Positions 1-8,053 of a DNA stretch of 37,384 bases are shown here, one piece after another; position 1 is the first letter of the stretch; each line of letters starts with the position of its first letter. Source of the stretch: Chloroflexota bacterium (lineage in GTDB: Bacteria; Chloroflexota; Dehalococcoidia; SHYD01); contig JACPQN010000009.1 of NCBI GenBank assembly GCA_016190485.1, positions 1-37,384 on the forward strand, written 5' to 3'. The notes beneath the pieces were generated by a model. That model had not been told where the DNA came from. It made no database searches and worked only from the letters and a program-made list of their open reading frames with translations. The translations under genes were made by a program, and so were the position numbers.

Positions 1-249
1 CGCGCCGGTCTCCAGGGCCCGGAAGGTGGCCGCGGCCCCGATGCTGAGGTCTCCGCCAGCGTCGGAACTGATCCCAACCAGGTCGGGAATGCTCTTGATG
101 TTCACCACCGCGCGGTAGCTCCGGACGCGGCGGCGCATCTGGAGCAGGAGGTCGGTGCCACCTGCCAGGACCTTCGCCTCGCCACCCTCGCGCGCCAGCA
201 GTGCGAAGGCCTCCTGAAGGGAAGATGGCGCGTAATAGTCGAACTTCAC
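1..249 (-). CDS. CoxM/XdhB-like FAD-binding subunit, 5' part only
   Basis: This is the N-terminal 83 residues of a molybdenum hydroxylase FAD subunit (FAD_binding_5 family); the gene continues past the left edge. The sequence shows the typical opening (KFDYYAPSSLQEAFALL) and the flavin pyrophosphate motif VLAGGTDLL. The family passes electrons between the [2Fe-2S] subunit and an acceptor in CO dehydrogenase/xanthine dehydrogenase-type enzymes. The start is a GTG at 249 without a clear Shine-Dalgarno sequence, 48 bp after the upstream ferredoxin-like gene. It follows the flavoprotein and ferredoxin genes in the same direction, so a shared transcript is likely. A second FAD subunit of the same family is at 29375-30253. 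Confidence 0.85.
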   Translation of the reverse strand, partial: MKFDYYAPSSLQEAFALLAREGGEAKVLAGGTDLLLQMRRRVRSYRAVVNIKSIPDLVGISSDAGGDLSIGAAATFRALETGA

Positions 250-297
250 AGGCTAGAGCTTGGCCTCGTGGGCACTGGAATGGGCGGCAGATCGGGG

Positions 298-666
298 CTA
301 GCCCTCAGCCCGCCACACCCCGAGCACTGCGGGCTCAGGAGGGCCGCCGGTCAGCACCGTGGCCAGGTCTTTGATGACGTGGGGGCTACAGGGCTTGAGG
401 TATAGCTCGGCGCCGGGCGGCACGGGCGTGGCGCATCCCTTACCCACCTTGCCGTTGATGTTCACCCGGCAGCTATCACAGATGCCGCGGCCGCAGGTGT
501 AGTTGCGGTAGCTCAAAGTGCGGTCGTAGTACTCGTAGATGTAGTTGAGCAGAGTGAGGACGCTGTGGCGCTGCTGATATGGCACCTCGAACCGGTCCCA
601 GTGGGGCCGGACGTCGGCGCCCGGATCGGAGCGCTCGATGTGCACCACAACCTTCTCCTCCCCCAT
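298..666 (-). CDS. SdhB-type [2Fe-2S] domain protein (stand-alone)
   Basis: The 122-residue protein matches only the N-terminal plant-ferredoxin-like domain of succinate dehydrogenase/fumarate reductase iron-sulfur subunits. The cluster ligands are visible as C58, C63, C66 and C78 in CGRGICDSC...GKGC, followed by the typical PV/P stretch. Normal SdhB/FrdB proteins are about 240 residues and carry a second domain with [3Fe-4S] and [4Fe-4S] clusters; that domain is absent here. A good GGGAG ribosome binding site precedes the ATG. The gene starts 9 bp after the flavoprotein gene, so the two probably form an oxidoreductase pair in which this protein takes electrons from the flavin. The function as an electron carrier is well supported; the partner acceptor is not known. 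Confidence 0.85.
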   Translation of the reverse strand: MGEEKVVVHIERSDPGADVRPHWDRFEVPYQQRHSVLTLLNYIYEYYDRTLSYRNYTCGRGICDSCRVNINGKVGKGCATPVPPGAELYLKPCSPHVIKDLATVLTGGPPEPAVLGVWRAEG

Positions 667-675
667 GGCTGCTCC

Positions 676-2415
676 CTAGCTGGCGGCGGGTAGCCCCACC
701 CGCCGCTCCAGCCGCACCACGGGCGACGTACCTAGCTGCAATCGCCCGCCCGCCTCCGCCCGCACCGTGGTATGGCGCAGCCACTCTTCCCTGGGCTCCG
801 GATAGTCGGTGCGGAAGTGATGCCCCCGGCTCTCCTGCCGCAGCAGCGCAGACCGCACCACGGCCTCCGCCACCTCCAGCATGTTGGCCACCTCCAGCGC
901 ATCCTGCCACTCGTACGCGTAGTGGGCCTGGTAGTGAGCCTGCACCCGGGGCAACTCCTGCTCCTTCAGCCGCAGCACCTCCCGCAGGCACTCCTGCATG
1001 CCGGCCTCGCTGCGGAGGTGGGCGAGGTGTCGCTGCATCACGGCCTTCAGCTTGCGCTTCACCTCCACTGGGCGAAGGGCATCCGGTCGCTCCCGCAGCA
1101 GGCCCTCCAGACGCTGCGCCTCCACCGCCACGGCCGTCTGGTCAAGGGAAGGCTGGGACGCCGCTGCAGCGTGCTGCGCCGCGCAGGCGCCCGCCCGAGC
1201 GCCGAAGACCTGAGTCTCCGCCAGGGCGTTGCCCGAGGTACGGTTGGCGCCGTGGATGTTGCCAGCCACCTCTCCGGCGGCGTAGAGGCCCGGGATGGAG
1301 CTCTCGGTCCGCTCATTGATGTGGATGCCCCCCAGACAGTAGTGGGTCCCCGGCTTGACCTCGATAGGCTCCTTGGTGATGTCCAAGCCCAGGTCCCGCA
1401 GCTCCTTGTAGGGCAGGGAGTCCAGCCTGTGGAGCAGGGCGAAGATCTCCGCCTTGGTGCGCGGGGACTTTCGCAGGTCTATGTAGACCCCTCCGTGAGG
1501 GGTGCCCCGCCCCTCATCGATCTCTCGGAACATGGCCTTCATCATGATGTCTCGCACGGGGAGCACGTAGCGCTCCTTGACCTCCGGCAGGAACTCCTGG
1601 CCCAGGCCGTTGAGCATCTTGCCCGCCAGATAGCGAGGCCCAAGCAGGCCCTCGTACTGCACGAGGGTGCCGCGCACCTCGTCGGGCCAGACCAGGCAAG
1701 TGGGGTAGAAAAGCACCATCTCCAGGTCCACCATCCCGGCGCCGGCCCGGAGCGCCAGCGCGGTACCGTCGCCCGAGGCGCCCGGTTCGGTGTCGGTGAA
1801 CTGCATGATCTCCTCGTAGCCGCCTGTGGCCAGGATCACTGCCCTGGCCTGGAACACCACGATCTCCCCCGTGCGGAGGTTGAGGGCCACCGCCCCCGCA
1901 GCGCGTCCGCCGTCCAGGAGCAGGCGCGTAGCCACGAAGTCCTCGAAGGTCTGAATGCGGGGGCGGCGCAGCAGCTCCCGGCGGAGGCCCACCATCATGC
2001 CGTAGCCGCAGCCCCGGATCACCAGGTTACGGGCGTAGGTCTGGCCGGGGTGGATGACCTGGAAGATGCGGCCGCCCTCCGACTTGGTGAGCTTCACGCC
2101 AAAGCGCTCCATCTCCAGGGCGCGCACGGTAGCCTCTTCCACCAGGGCCTTGATGAGGTTCTCATCGCCCAGGTAGCGCCCCTCCCTGGAGGTATCCTCA
2201 AACGCGATCTCGGTGGTATCCTCTGGCTCTTCAAAAGCCAGGGCTGCCTGGTAGGAGGGGCAGGCCATGGAGGTAAGGCCGCTGTGAGCTACCTGACCCT
2301 TCACCAGCAGGGCCACCTGGGCCCCCGCGTCGTCGGCCGCGATGGCGGCGCGCACCCCTGCGCCGCCTCCGCCGATGATCAGGACTCCCGTTTGGAACGT
2401 CCGATAGCTCGCCAC
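676..2415 (-). CDS. FAD-dependent oxidoreductase, fumarate reductase/succinate dehydrogenase flavoprotein superfamily
   Basis: The 579-residue protein belongs to the SdhA/FrdA/AprA/NadB superfamily. It has an N-terminal dinucleotide motif (IIGGGGAGVRAA, about residues 13-24), the HYxxGGI segment and the HGANRTSGNALAE segment near residues 385-400, which in the family bind FAD and hold the substrate carboxylates. The position where SdhA carries the covalent FAD histidine reads VAHSGLTSMA, so covalent attachment is uncertain. The start is a GTG preceded by a strong GGAGGGG site. It is first in a minus-strand set with the [2Fe-2S] protein and the CoxM-like subunit. No membrane anchor subunit is nearby, so it is probably a soluble reductase or dehydrogenase. 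The substrate cannot be read from the sequence. Confidence 0.9.
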   Translation of the reverse strand: MASYRTFQTGVLIIGGGGAGVRAAIAADDAGAQVALLVKGQVAHSGLTSMACPSYQAALAFEEPEDTTEIAFEDTSREGRYLGDENLIKALVEEATVRALEMERFGVKLTKSEGGRIFQVIHPGQTYARNLVIRGCGYGMMVGLRRELLRRPRIQTFEDFVATRLLLDGGRAAGAVALNLRTGEIVVFQARAVILATGGYEEIMQFTDTEPGASGDGTALALRAGAGMVDLEMVLFYPTCLVWPDEVRGTLVQYEGLLGPRYLAGKMLNGLGQEFLPEVKERYVLPVRDIMMKAMFREIDEGRGTPHGGVYIDLRKSPRTKAEIFALLHRLDSLPYKELRDLGLDITKEPIEVKPGTHYCLGGIHINERTESSIPGLYAAGEVAGNIHGANRTSGNALAETQVFGARAGACAAQHAAAASQPSLDQTAVAVEAQRLEGLLRERPDALRPVEVKRKLKAVMQRHLAHLRSEAGMQECLREVLRLKEQELPRVQAHYQAHYAYEWQDALEVANMLEVAEAVVRSALLRQESRGHHFRTDYPEPREEWLRHTTVRAEAGGRLQLGTSPVVRLERRVGLPAAS

Positions 2416-2583
2416 CTGGCCCCTCCGTGGGTTTGGTACCGGCTCTCGCTGCCCGAGGCACGAGCAGCGCAGCGGCGGCAGACTAAAGCCGCGGGTCGAG
2501 AAGCTGTGGGAGACAAGTCAACCGAGCGGGGAGAGGGTCGTCCCGCGTCACCGCCGCCCTGCCCCGGCGCAACGTCGCAGGCT

Positions 2584-2613
2584 ATGCTAGCATCGGGCTG
2601 GAAGGGTTGTCAA
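2584..2613 (-). promoter_or_regulatory. candidate sigma-70 promoter of the flavoprotein operon
   Basis: On the minus strand a perfect TTGACA (2613-2608) is followed after 18 bp by TAGCAT (2589-2584, 4 of 6 matches to TATAAT). It lies about 170 bp upstream of the flavoprotein start, in the 275-bp gap behind the diguanylate cyclase gene. No coding sequence is evident in that gap. The long leader this would give is unexplained. Confidence 0.4.
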
Positions 2614-2690
2614 CGACGCTGGGACGAGAACCCGCGCCGCGCCTGAGCGCATGCCTCCGGGGTCTACCCTCGAGGAGTCTGCTCGTCGGT

Positions 2691-3929
2691 CTAGTAGCCC
2701 GGCAGGCTCAACGTGGTCGTTTGGCCGAGGCCGGGCGCCGCGAAGTAGCGGTTCTTGCCAAACTCCTTGGCCTGGTAAAGCGCCTGGTCGGCGGAGCGGA
2801 GCAGGGCCGTGCTGTCCATGTCCTGGCCTTGGAAGCCCGCGATGCCGATGCTCAGCGTCACCCGAAAGTCGAGGCACGCCGTCACCTCTTCAAGCTGCCG
2901 CTGGATCCGCTGCGCCATCGCCTCGGCGCTCTCAACGGTCGTATCGGGCAGCAGCACCAGGAACTCGTCCCCGCTGATCCGCGCGGCGAAGTCGGTGGCC
3001 CGCAGCCTTCGCTCGATGGACCTGGCCACGAGCTGAAGCGCGCGGTCGCCCTCGGCGTGGCCGCGGCTGTCGTTGATGGCCTTAAAGCCGTCCAGGTCGA
3101 TGGCCAGGGCCGCCAGGGCACCGCCACTCCGTCTGAGTCTGCGCGTCTCCTGGCGCAGGCGCTCCTCCACCGCGATCCGGTTGGCCAGGCCGGTCAGGTA
3201 GTCCCGGCGCACCAGGGTCGTCAGCAGCTCCTCCCGGCGGCGTGCTTCGTCGGAGCGACGCTTCACCACAGCGAAGAGGACGCCGAAGACGGCCAGGTAG
3301 CCCGCCAGCAGCCCCGCGTAGAGCACGGTCTGGGCCTGCTCGATCTCCTGCTGAATGGGGCGATGCAACTGGTAGATCTCGACGACGCCCGCGATGACAC
3401 CGGTGGCGCCGTACCGGAGCGGCGCATACACCTCGAAGAGCCGCCCGTAGTGCCGCTCGCCCTGGTGCTCGATGTCCCTTAGGGAAGAGAGCTCCCCGGC
3501 GACCGTGCCATCCAGCGCCTGGGCCAGCACCGGCTTGACGGGGAACTGCTGGCCTACCTGGCTGGCATCGCTGGAGTAGATGACCCGCCCCTCGGGGTCC
3601 CACAGCTTGACGCGGACGGTGCGGCTGGAGACCAGGCTCTCCTGGACATAGCGATCAAAGGCATCGTACCGGGAGCCGGTCATGGGGTCCCGCAGGTCGG
3701 CGGGCGTGATACGAGCGGCCACCCGGGGCGCCACGGTATACTGGGCCTCTTCCGCGGACCGCTGGAGGGCGCTGCTCTCGATCACCGAGGAGAGGGCCGG
3801 CCCCACAACGGCCAAAAGCAGCGCCAGAAGGACCAGGCCGGCCAGGCCGAATTGCACCTGAAGAGGAATCCGGGAGCTACGAAGCGTCCATCGCTTCTCC
3901 AGCAGTCGGCTTAGAATAGGGCGCAACAT
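2691..3929 (-). CDS. membrane-bound GGDEF diguanylate cyclase
   Basis: The 412-residue protein should make cyclic di-GMP from GTP in response to an external signal. It has a first membrane segment at about 26-46, an extracytoplasmic sensor region of about 155 residues (single-Cache-like), a second membrane segment at about 203-222, and a C-terminal GGDEF domain with DYLTGLANR at 243-251. The active-site motif reads SGDEF (319-323) instead of GGDEF. An RxxD product-inhibition site (R310-D313) sits exactly five residues before it. I prefer the ATG at 3929 because GAGGGG lies about 8 bp upstream; a GTG at 3938 would add three residues. The gene appears to stand alone. Confidence 0.9.
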   Translation of the reverse strand: MLRPILSRLLEKRWTLRSSRIPLQVQFGLAGLVLLALLLAVVGPALSSVIESSALQRSAEEAQYTVAPRVAARITPADLRDPMTGSRYDAFDRYVQESLVSSRTVRVKLWDPEGRVIYSSDASQVGQQFPVKPVLAQALDGTVAGELSSLRDIEHQGERHYGRLFEVYAPLRYGATGVIAGVVEIYQLHRPIQQEIEQAQTVLYAGLLAGYLAVFGVLFAVVKRRSDEARRREELLTTLVRRDYLTGLANRIAVEERLRQETRRLRRSGGALAALAIDLDGFKAINDSRGHAEGDRALQLVARSIERRLRATDFAARISGDEFLVLLPDTTVESAEAMAQRIQRQLEEVTACLDFRVTLSIGIAGFQGQDMDSTALLRSADQALYQAKEFGKNRYFAAPGLGQTTTLSLPGY

Positions 3930-3979
3930 TGTCGCCACCCCTCTCTTCCGGTTTTACCTGCCCACTCTTCTCTTTACCT

Positions 3980-4273
3980 CTAGTATCGGCCCAGGGGGTG
4001 AGGAAGGCCATCCGCAAGGTGGCGGATGGTATTGCCGCCTGGGGCTGGGAGATGTCGCGTGAGTAGCGCCCGTATGCTGCGTTCCGTCCTTATTCCAGCC
4101 TGGAACTCCGCAAAGCAGAGTTCCACGAGCGCTGTCAGCTTGCCAATCTCGCTCTCGGGTTCTTCGAGCAGCATCGGTAGCCTGGGCACGAGCCAAGACT
4201 CAAGCTCGCGCAGCTTGAGTCTTCTCTGGATGTACTGGTGAAGTTTCGACACTAACTCGAAGTGAGTGGCCAT
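3980..4273 (-). CDS. small protein of unknown function, 97 aa
   Basis: I do not recognise this protein. It is a 97-residue, mostly helical sequence with regularly spaced leucines (KLRELESWLVPRLPMLLEEP...) and no membrane segment or metal motif. The ATG at 4273 is preceded by GAGGT at a normal distance, which supports translation. Its first codons overlap, on the opposite strand, the first codons of the gene at 4272-4616, so the two genes diverge from a shared 8-bp start region. It lies between the diguanylate cyclase and the phage-type island, and may belong to the accessory region. Confidence 0.6.
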   Translation of the reverse strand: MATHFELVSKLHQYIQRRLKLRELESWLVPRLPMLLEEPESEIGKLTALVELCFAEFQAGIRTERSIRALLTRHLPAPGGNTIRHLADGLPHPLGRY

Positions 4274-4616
4274 GGCACTACCTCATGTCTTCTGGGGTGA
4301 ACCTGAGTGGGTAAGCGTGGACACCTTACGGCAATTGTTCAATCGACTGCAACTGGCAGAGCGTGCGGACCGAGGCGAGATAAGGCGCCGCGTCTTTCGT
4401 TATGACAATCACCTTTCCCCACGTCAGAGGCAGAAACTTGGAGAACCCCGGTGTACTCGAAGTCAGATGGTCCTTTATTCCACCTGGGACGAAAAGCCCT
4501 TGGCGCTCGTTCACCAGTACAGGCGGCCGAGCGGTGAACTCGGCGGCAGCGGACAACCTGACCGGAAGCGGGTGTTCCTAGACGACCGCGTCGTGGCAGT
4601 AAGGCAAGTACGCTAA
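4272..4616 (+). CDS. conserved-looking small protein of unknown function, 114 aa
   Basis: The ORF encodes a 114-residue soluble protein. The C-terminal part (ALVHQYRRPSGELGGSGQPDRKRVFLDDRVV) reads like a conserved domain: a short beta-hairpin region with a GGSGxPDxKR motif that I recall only from uncharacterised proteins. No function can be assigned. The start is either the ATG at 4272 or the GTG at 4266; neither has a strong ribosome binding site. The palindrome CCATGG at 4271-4276 supplies the start codons of this gene and of the divergent gene at 3980-4273. Codon use is less GC-biased than in the housekeeping genes nearby. Confidence 0.55.
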   Translation: MALPHVFWGEPEWVSVDTLRQLFNRLQLAERADRGEIRRRVFRYDNHLSPRQRQKLGEPRCTRSQMVLYSTWDEKPLALVHQYRRPSGELGGSGQPDRKRVFLDDRVVAVRQVR

Positions 4617-4688
4617 CGAGGCCTTTTGCTTCCCTCAAGACACATCCATTGTCGGCCATGACGGGCCGTTTTTCAACGTGCAGAGGGG

Positions 4689-6035
4689 CTACACCTGATG
4701 CCGTCCTTCCTCCTCCTCCCGCCACCGCTGCCACTCCGCCTCCGGATCGGGCACGCCCAGCAGGTCCGCGGCCCGCCGGCGGGAGTGGATGCCCGCGGAC
4801 ACCAGAGACACCTCGTCGGCCACCAGGCGGCTCCGGTCCTGGGGCAGCACCGGGCCCCACTGGATGCTCAATCGCAGCGGTCCAAAGCGCTGGCCCGTCT
4901 GCTGCTCCACGATGCGCAGGATCATCTCGTTGCGGCGGCGGTAGGCCGCGCTCCGGATGAGCCGCTTGCGCTTGACCTTCTGGAGCAGCGGGTGCAGCTC
5001 CATCTCCAGGGCGATGCCCGAGAGGGCCCGCTGGTTGTCGCCGAAGCTGGTGCGGGGCGTCTCCGACAGATCATAGAGCGCTCGGTAGAGGAGGTCGGCA
5101 TAGCTTACGTGAAGCTGCACGCCCCCGCCCTGGAGGAGGTCTAGCAGATAGGCCTTGGCCCGCTCCGGCAGCTCCCAGACGGCGCCCGGCTGCACTGCGA
5201 TGTCCTGGGCCTCCTCCACGTTCTCCAGCACGGCGATGGGGTTGCCCGAGAGCTCCAGGATGGCCGAGAGCTGGGTGAGGGCACGGTTCAGCTCCCGGGC
5301 GGGCTCCACCAGCGGCGCCAGATCCGACACACCCCAGAACTCTTTGGGCTCCCGCAGGTTGGGATAGATCACAAAGGGGATGAAGCCGTAGGGGTTGGGC
5401 TTGGCTTCCACGAGCTGGTGGTCCAGCCAGAGCTGAAACTCGCCCTCGGTCCACAGCTCCGTCACAGTCCACGCCCGACGTGGCGCCAGCCCTCGCAGCC
5501 AGCCGCTGCGAGCGTCGAGCTGCGGGCCGTAGAGGGCCTCCATCTCCTCGGCGCTCAGGCGGTAGCGGCTGGCTACCCGCCACACCCGGCTCAGGTCGTC
5601 GCCGGCCCACCAGGCGTAGAGGCCCTGCACGTCGGGCGCGGTGACCCGCACGCTGCCCGCCACTGCGTCCCAGGTGACCTTGTAGCAGCCGTCCCCCAGC
5701 ACGGCCGCATCCAGCTCGGTATCAAAGTCGAGCTGGGCCAGGTTGTTCTCCTCGCCCACCTGGGCCAGGAGCGTCTCCGCCGCTCGGGCGCGCCCCCGGG
5801 CCTCGGGACTGTCCTCCCAGGGTTCTGCGGCGTGGCTCACCTCGGACATCAGGTAGGAGGTGGTCTTCTCCACCACCACCTTGGCGTAGTTGAGCACCAG
5901 CCGGCGCTCCTTGCGGCGGGACGGCGCCGGCCATTGCCGCCCGTGGTAGAAGTCCAGGTACTCCCGATAGCGTCGCAGCCGCTCCGGGTCCATGCGGCTG
6001 AGCAGGATAGGAAAGGGTGACTTACCATCCATCAT
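4689..6035 (-). CDS. phage portal protein (SPP1 gp6-like)
   Basis: The 448-residue protein resembles portal proteins of tailed phages, which form the dodecameric ring through which DNA enters and leaves the capsid. Typical features are the N-terminal YREYLDFYHGRQW and LVLNYAKVVVEKTTSYL segments, the wing/stem region, and a helical C-terminal part with SGIALEMELHPLLQKVKRKR. Length is at the short end of the family (about 430-510). A GGAGG site lies 5 bp before the ATG. It is the last gene of the packaging island: the HTH/Cys protein ends 30 bp upstream. No capsid, protease or scaffold gene follows, which is unusual because these normally come directly after portal. Confidence 0.85.
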   Translation of the reverse strand: MMDGKSPFPILLSRMDPERLRRYREYLDFYHGRQWPAPSRRKERRLVLNYAKVVVEKTTSYLMSEVSHAAEPWEDSPEARGRARAAETLLAQVGEENNLAQLDFDTELDAAVLGDGCYKVTWDAVAGSVRVTAPDVQGLYAWWAGDDLSRVWRVASRYRLSAEEMEALYGPQLDARSGWLRGLAPRRAWTVTELWTEGEFQLWLDHQLVEAKPNPYGFIPFVIYPNLREPKEFWGVSDLAPLVEPARELNRALTQLSAILELSGNPIAVLENVEEAQDIAVQPGAVWELPERAKAYLLDLLQGGGVQLHVSYADLLYRALYDLSETPRTSFGDNQRALSGIALEMELHPLLQKVKRKRLIRSAAYRRRNEMILRIVEQQTGQRFGPLRLSIQWGPVLPQDRSRLVADEVSLVSAGIHSRRRAADLLGVPDPEAEWQRWREEEEGRHQV

Positions 6036-6065
6036 TGCCCTCCAGGGTCTGCGAACTATGGGCGG

Positions 6066-6386
6066 CTACCGGCTCTGCTGCCGCCGGCGCATCCGCTGCA
6101 CCACCCGGTGGATGGTACGGCGGCTGACGCCGAAGTGGGCGGCCAAGGACCGGATGTCGGGCAGCCTTCTGCCGCTTCCTGCCGCCGTCTCCTGGTACCT
6201 CCGAAAGATCTCCGCGTCTCTGGTCTCCTGGTGCGCCCCCGGGTCACCCAGGGGCTCGTCGTAGATGCAGCGCTCCAGCGGGCAGTGCAGGCAAGAGGGA
6301 GCGACCGTGCAGCCGGTATCCTGGTAATGGACGTGCTCCGGCAGGCGGTCTACCAAGGGCAGCCGTCGCTTCTTTTCCAGCACCAT
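6066..6386 (-). CDS. small Cys-cluster and helix-turn-helix protein of the packaging island
   Basis: The 106-residue protein has four cysteines in a tight cluster (CTVAPSCLHCPLERC, about residues 26-40), probably a small metal site. A C-terminal helix-turn-helix follows (LPDIRSLAAHFGVSRRTIHRVVQRMRRRQQSR), with a recognition helix like that of Fis/resolvase-type HTHs. It sits between the terminase and portal genes and starts 8 bp after the terminase stop. It could be a DNA-recognition component of packaging or a regulator of the island; the sequence does not decide. No strong ribosome binding site is visible, so translation may be coupled to the terminase gene. Confidence 0.7.
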   Translation of the reverse strand: MVLEKKRRLPLVDRLPEHVHYQDTGCTVAPSCLHCPLERCIYDEPLGDPGAHQETRDAEIFRRYQETAAGSGRRLPDIRSLAAHFGVSRRTIHRVVQRMRRRQQSR

Positions 6387-6394
6387 CGTTCACG

Positions 6395-7822
6395 TTACCC
6401 CACATCGTCTCGTGTTCCAGCGCGTCCTTTTGCAGTCCGGGGTGCGTAGCGGTTGGCCGCCTCCACGGCCAGGGCCAGGCTCATCAGGAAATCATCGTGT
6501 CCCTCCCTCTGGTCGACAAAGAAGTTCATGCGCTGGTTGGGGCGGTACGCCACCTGCCCCAGCTCCAGCTCCCGCCAGAGCTCCCGACACTCGGGAGAGC
6601 CATCGGCCGCGTAGACCTTCAGGCGGTGTGCGTTGACCGCGCCCAGGAGCGTGAAGCCCAGGCGGGACTTGCTCTCCGCCGTGAACAGGTAGGGATGGAG
6701 CACACCGCCGCCCAAGAGCTTTCCCAGCATACTGGCGACACCCGCGCCCACCCCAGTGGCATCCACCACCACCCGGCGGCAGCGCCAGGTGTCCCTCAGC
6801 AGCCCGGCCAGCTCCCCCACCAGAGTGGCGTGGCGCCGGCCCGTCCACCACAGGTGCTCCATCACCCGCACCTCCGGCTCCGGCAGCAGGTCGGAGGCGC
6901 GGCGGTAGTCCACCTGGGCGATGGTTACCACCGTGGAGTCGCGCCGCGGCTCCCGGACCCGCACCGCCGCGTCCATCCCGGGCGCGTCGTCGCCTTCCGC
7001 CTCGCCAGCCAGGTCGATGCCCGCTACGTAGACGCCCCGCTGCTCCGGCCGGTGGCGGCGGGGGTGGTCTCCCTGCAACCACGCCCGCTGCTGCGCGCTG
7101 AAGAGTCCGCGGCCGCCCTGGAGCAGCTCCAGGCAGTACTGGGTGCGAAAGAGGGGATGGCCTTCGCCCAATCGGGCCGCCTCCGCCTCCACGTACTGCT
7201 GGTAGAGGGGGTTGTGGCGGGCCACCGCTCGCCAGTCGTAGCGGAAGTGGCGCCGCAGACCGTCCAGGCGTTCCAGCTCCTGGTTGACCTGCTTCTGCTC
7301 CTCCAGCAGTGTCCCGCCATCCCAGGGGGTGCCATAGAGCACCGTGGTCACGTTGGAGCTGGCCCCCATGGGCCGGAACTCCTTCTGATACTTATCCTGG
7401 TCCACGTCCTGCGCCTCATCCACTTCCAGCAGCAGGTCCGCGGTGGCGCCCACCACGTTGGCCGAGCGGTCGGCGCTGTAAAACGCCATGCGCGCCCTGC
7501 CCAGCCGGATGATATGGCCCTGCTGGGACCTCCATCGCCGCCCGAAGCCGGCGTCGTTGAGTCGCGCCTTTAGCCGCTCCATGCTGAGGGTGGTCTGCGG
7601 CAAGAAGGTGGGCGCGCACTTGATCCCCGTTCCCCCCCTGGCCGCGTGCATGGCCAGCAGCAGCACCTCCAGTTGCGCCGACAGCTCGTTCTTGCCGCCC
7701 TGGCGCGCGATCTCCACCGTGAAGGTCAGTCCTCTGCGCCGGAACACACTCTCCAACACCGCGCGTCCGATCTCCACCTGATAGGGTCGCAGGGGAGGCA
7801 ACCCTGGAACCTTCGGCTCCAC
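6395..7822 (-). CDS. terL: phage terminase large subunit
   Basis: The 475-residue protein has the two-part structure of large terminases, the motor and nuclease that package phage DNA. The ATPase part has a Walker A variant (ARQGGKNE, 39-46) and a Walker B with catalytic acidic residues (LLLEVDEAQD, 130-139), followed by a coupling motif (VLYGTPWDGG). The C-terminal RNase H-like nuclease has its acidic residues in VAGIDLAG (D270), VVVDATGVG (D354) and GHDDFLMSLALA. All appear intact. The start is a GTG, 3 bp after the stop of the upstream small membrane protein. It supports a role in DNA packaging, yet no capsid gene is in the window. Confidence 0.92.
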   Translation of the reverse strand: MEPKVPGLPPLRPYQVEIGRAVLESVFRRRGLTFTVEIARQGGKNELSAQLEVLLLAMHAARGGTGIKCAPTFLPQTTLSMERLKARLNDAGFGRRWRSQQGHIIRLGRARMAFYSADRSANVVGATADLLLEVDEAQDVDQDKYQKEFRPMGASSNVTTVLYGTPWDGGTLLEEQKQVNQELERLDGLRRHFRYDWRAVARHNPLYQQYVEAEAARLGEGHPLFRTQYCLELLQGGRGLFSAQQRAWLQGDHPRRHRPEQRGVYVAGIDLAGEAEGDDAPGMDAAVRVREPRRDSTVVTIAQVDYRRASDLLPEPEVRVMEHLWWTGRRHATLVGELAGLLRDTWRCRRVVVDATGVGAGVASMLGKLLGGGVLHPYLFTAESKSRLGFTLLGAVNAHRLKVYAADGSPECRELWRELELGQVAYRPNQRMNFFVDQREGHDDFLMSLALAVEAANRYAPRTAKGRAGTRDDVG

Positions 7823-7825
7823 GGG

Positions 7826-8053
7826 TCACGCCAGCAGCCGTAGCAGGAGCTGCACCAGTAGCGCGCCCAGCACGGCAAAGAGCAACCCGTTCACCCGGCC
7901 CCGCACCTCCGCCACCTCTGCCTCCAGCGCTCGCAGGCGCTCTTGGAGCACGGCCTCAGCGGCGGCCGGCGCGTTGGCGGACTTGGCAGCCACGACGGCG
8001 TCCGTTCGGACTCGGACGAGGGCCCGCAGTCGGCGCGCCAGCTCATCGGCCAT
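7826..8053 (-). CDS. small coiled-coil and membrane-anchor protein (XhlA-like)
   Basis: The 75-residue protein has a central heptad-rich helix (LQERLRALEAEVAEVRGRVNG) and a single hydrophobic C-terminal segment (LLFAVLGALLVQLLLRLLA, about 56-74). This resembles the XhlA type of phage lysis proteins in layout only: a short coiled coil plus one C-terminal membrane helix. It overlaps the end of the upstream gene by 11 bp and ends 3 bp before the terminase start, so it is translationally coupled to the packaging genes. A lysis role is inference; a membrane tether for the packaging complex is another option. Confidence 0.65.
   Translation of the reverse strand: MADELARRLRALVRVRTDAVVAAKSANAPAAAEAVLQERLRALEAEVAEVRGRVNGLLFAVLGALLVQLLLRLLA

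Noticed and set aside
772-2646. Plus-strand ORF of 624 codons opposite the flavoprotein
   Set aside because: Shadow of the SdhA-like gene; no ribosome binding site and no family features.
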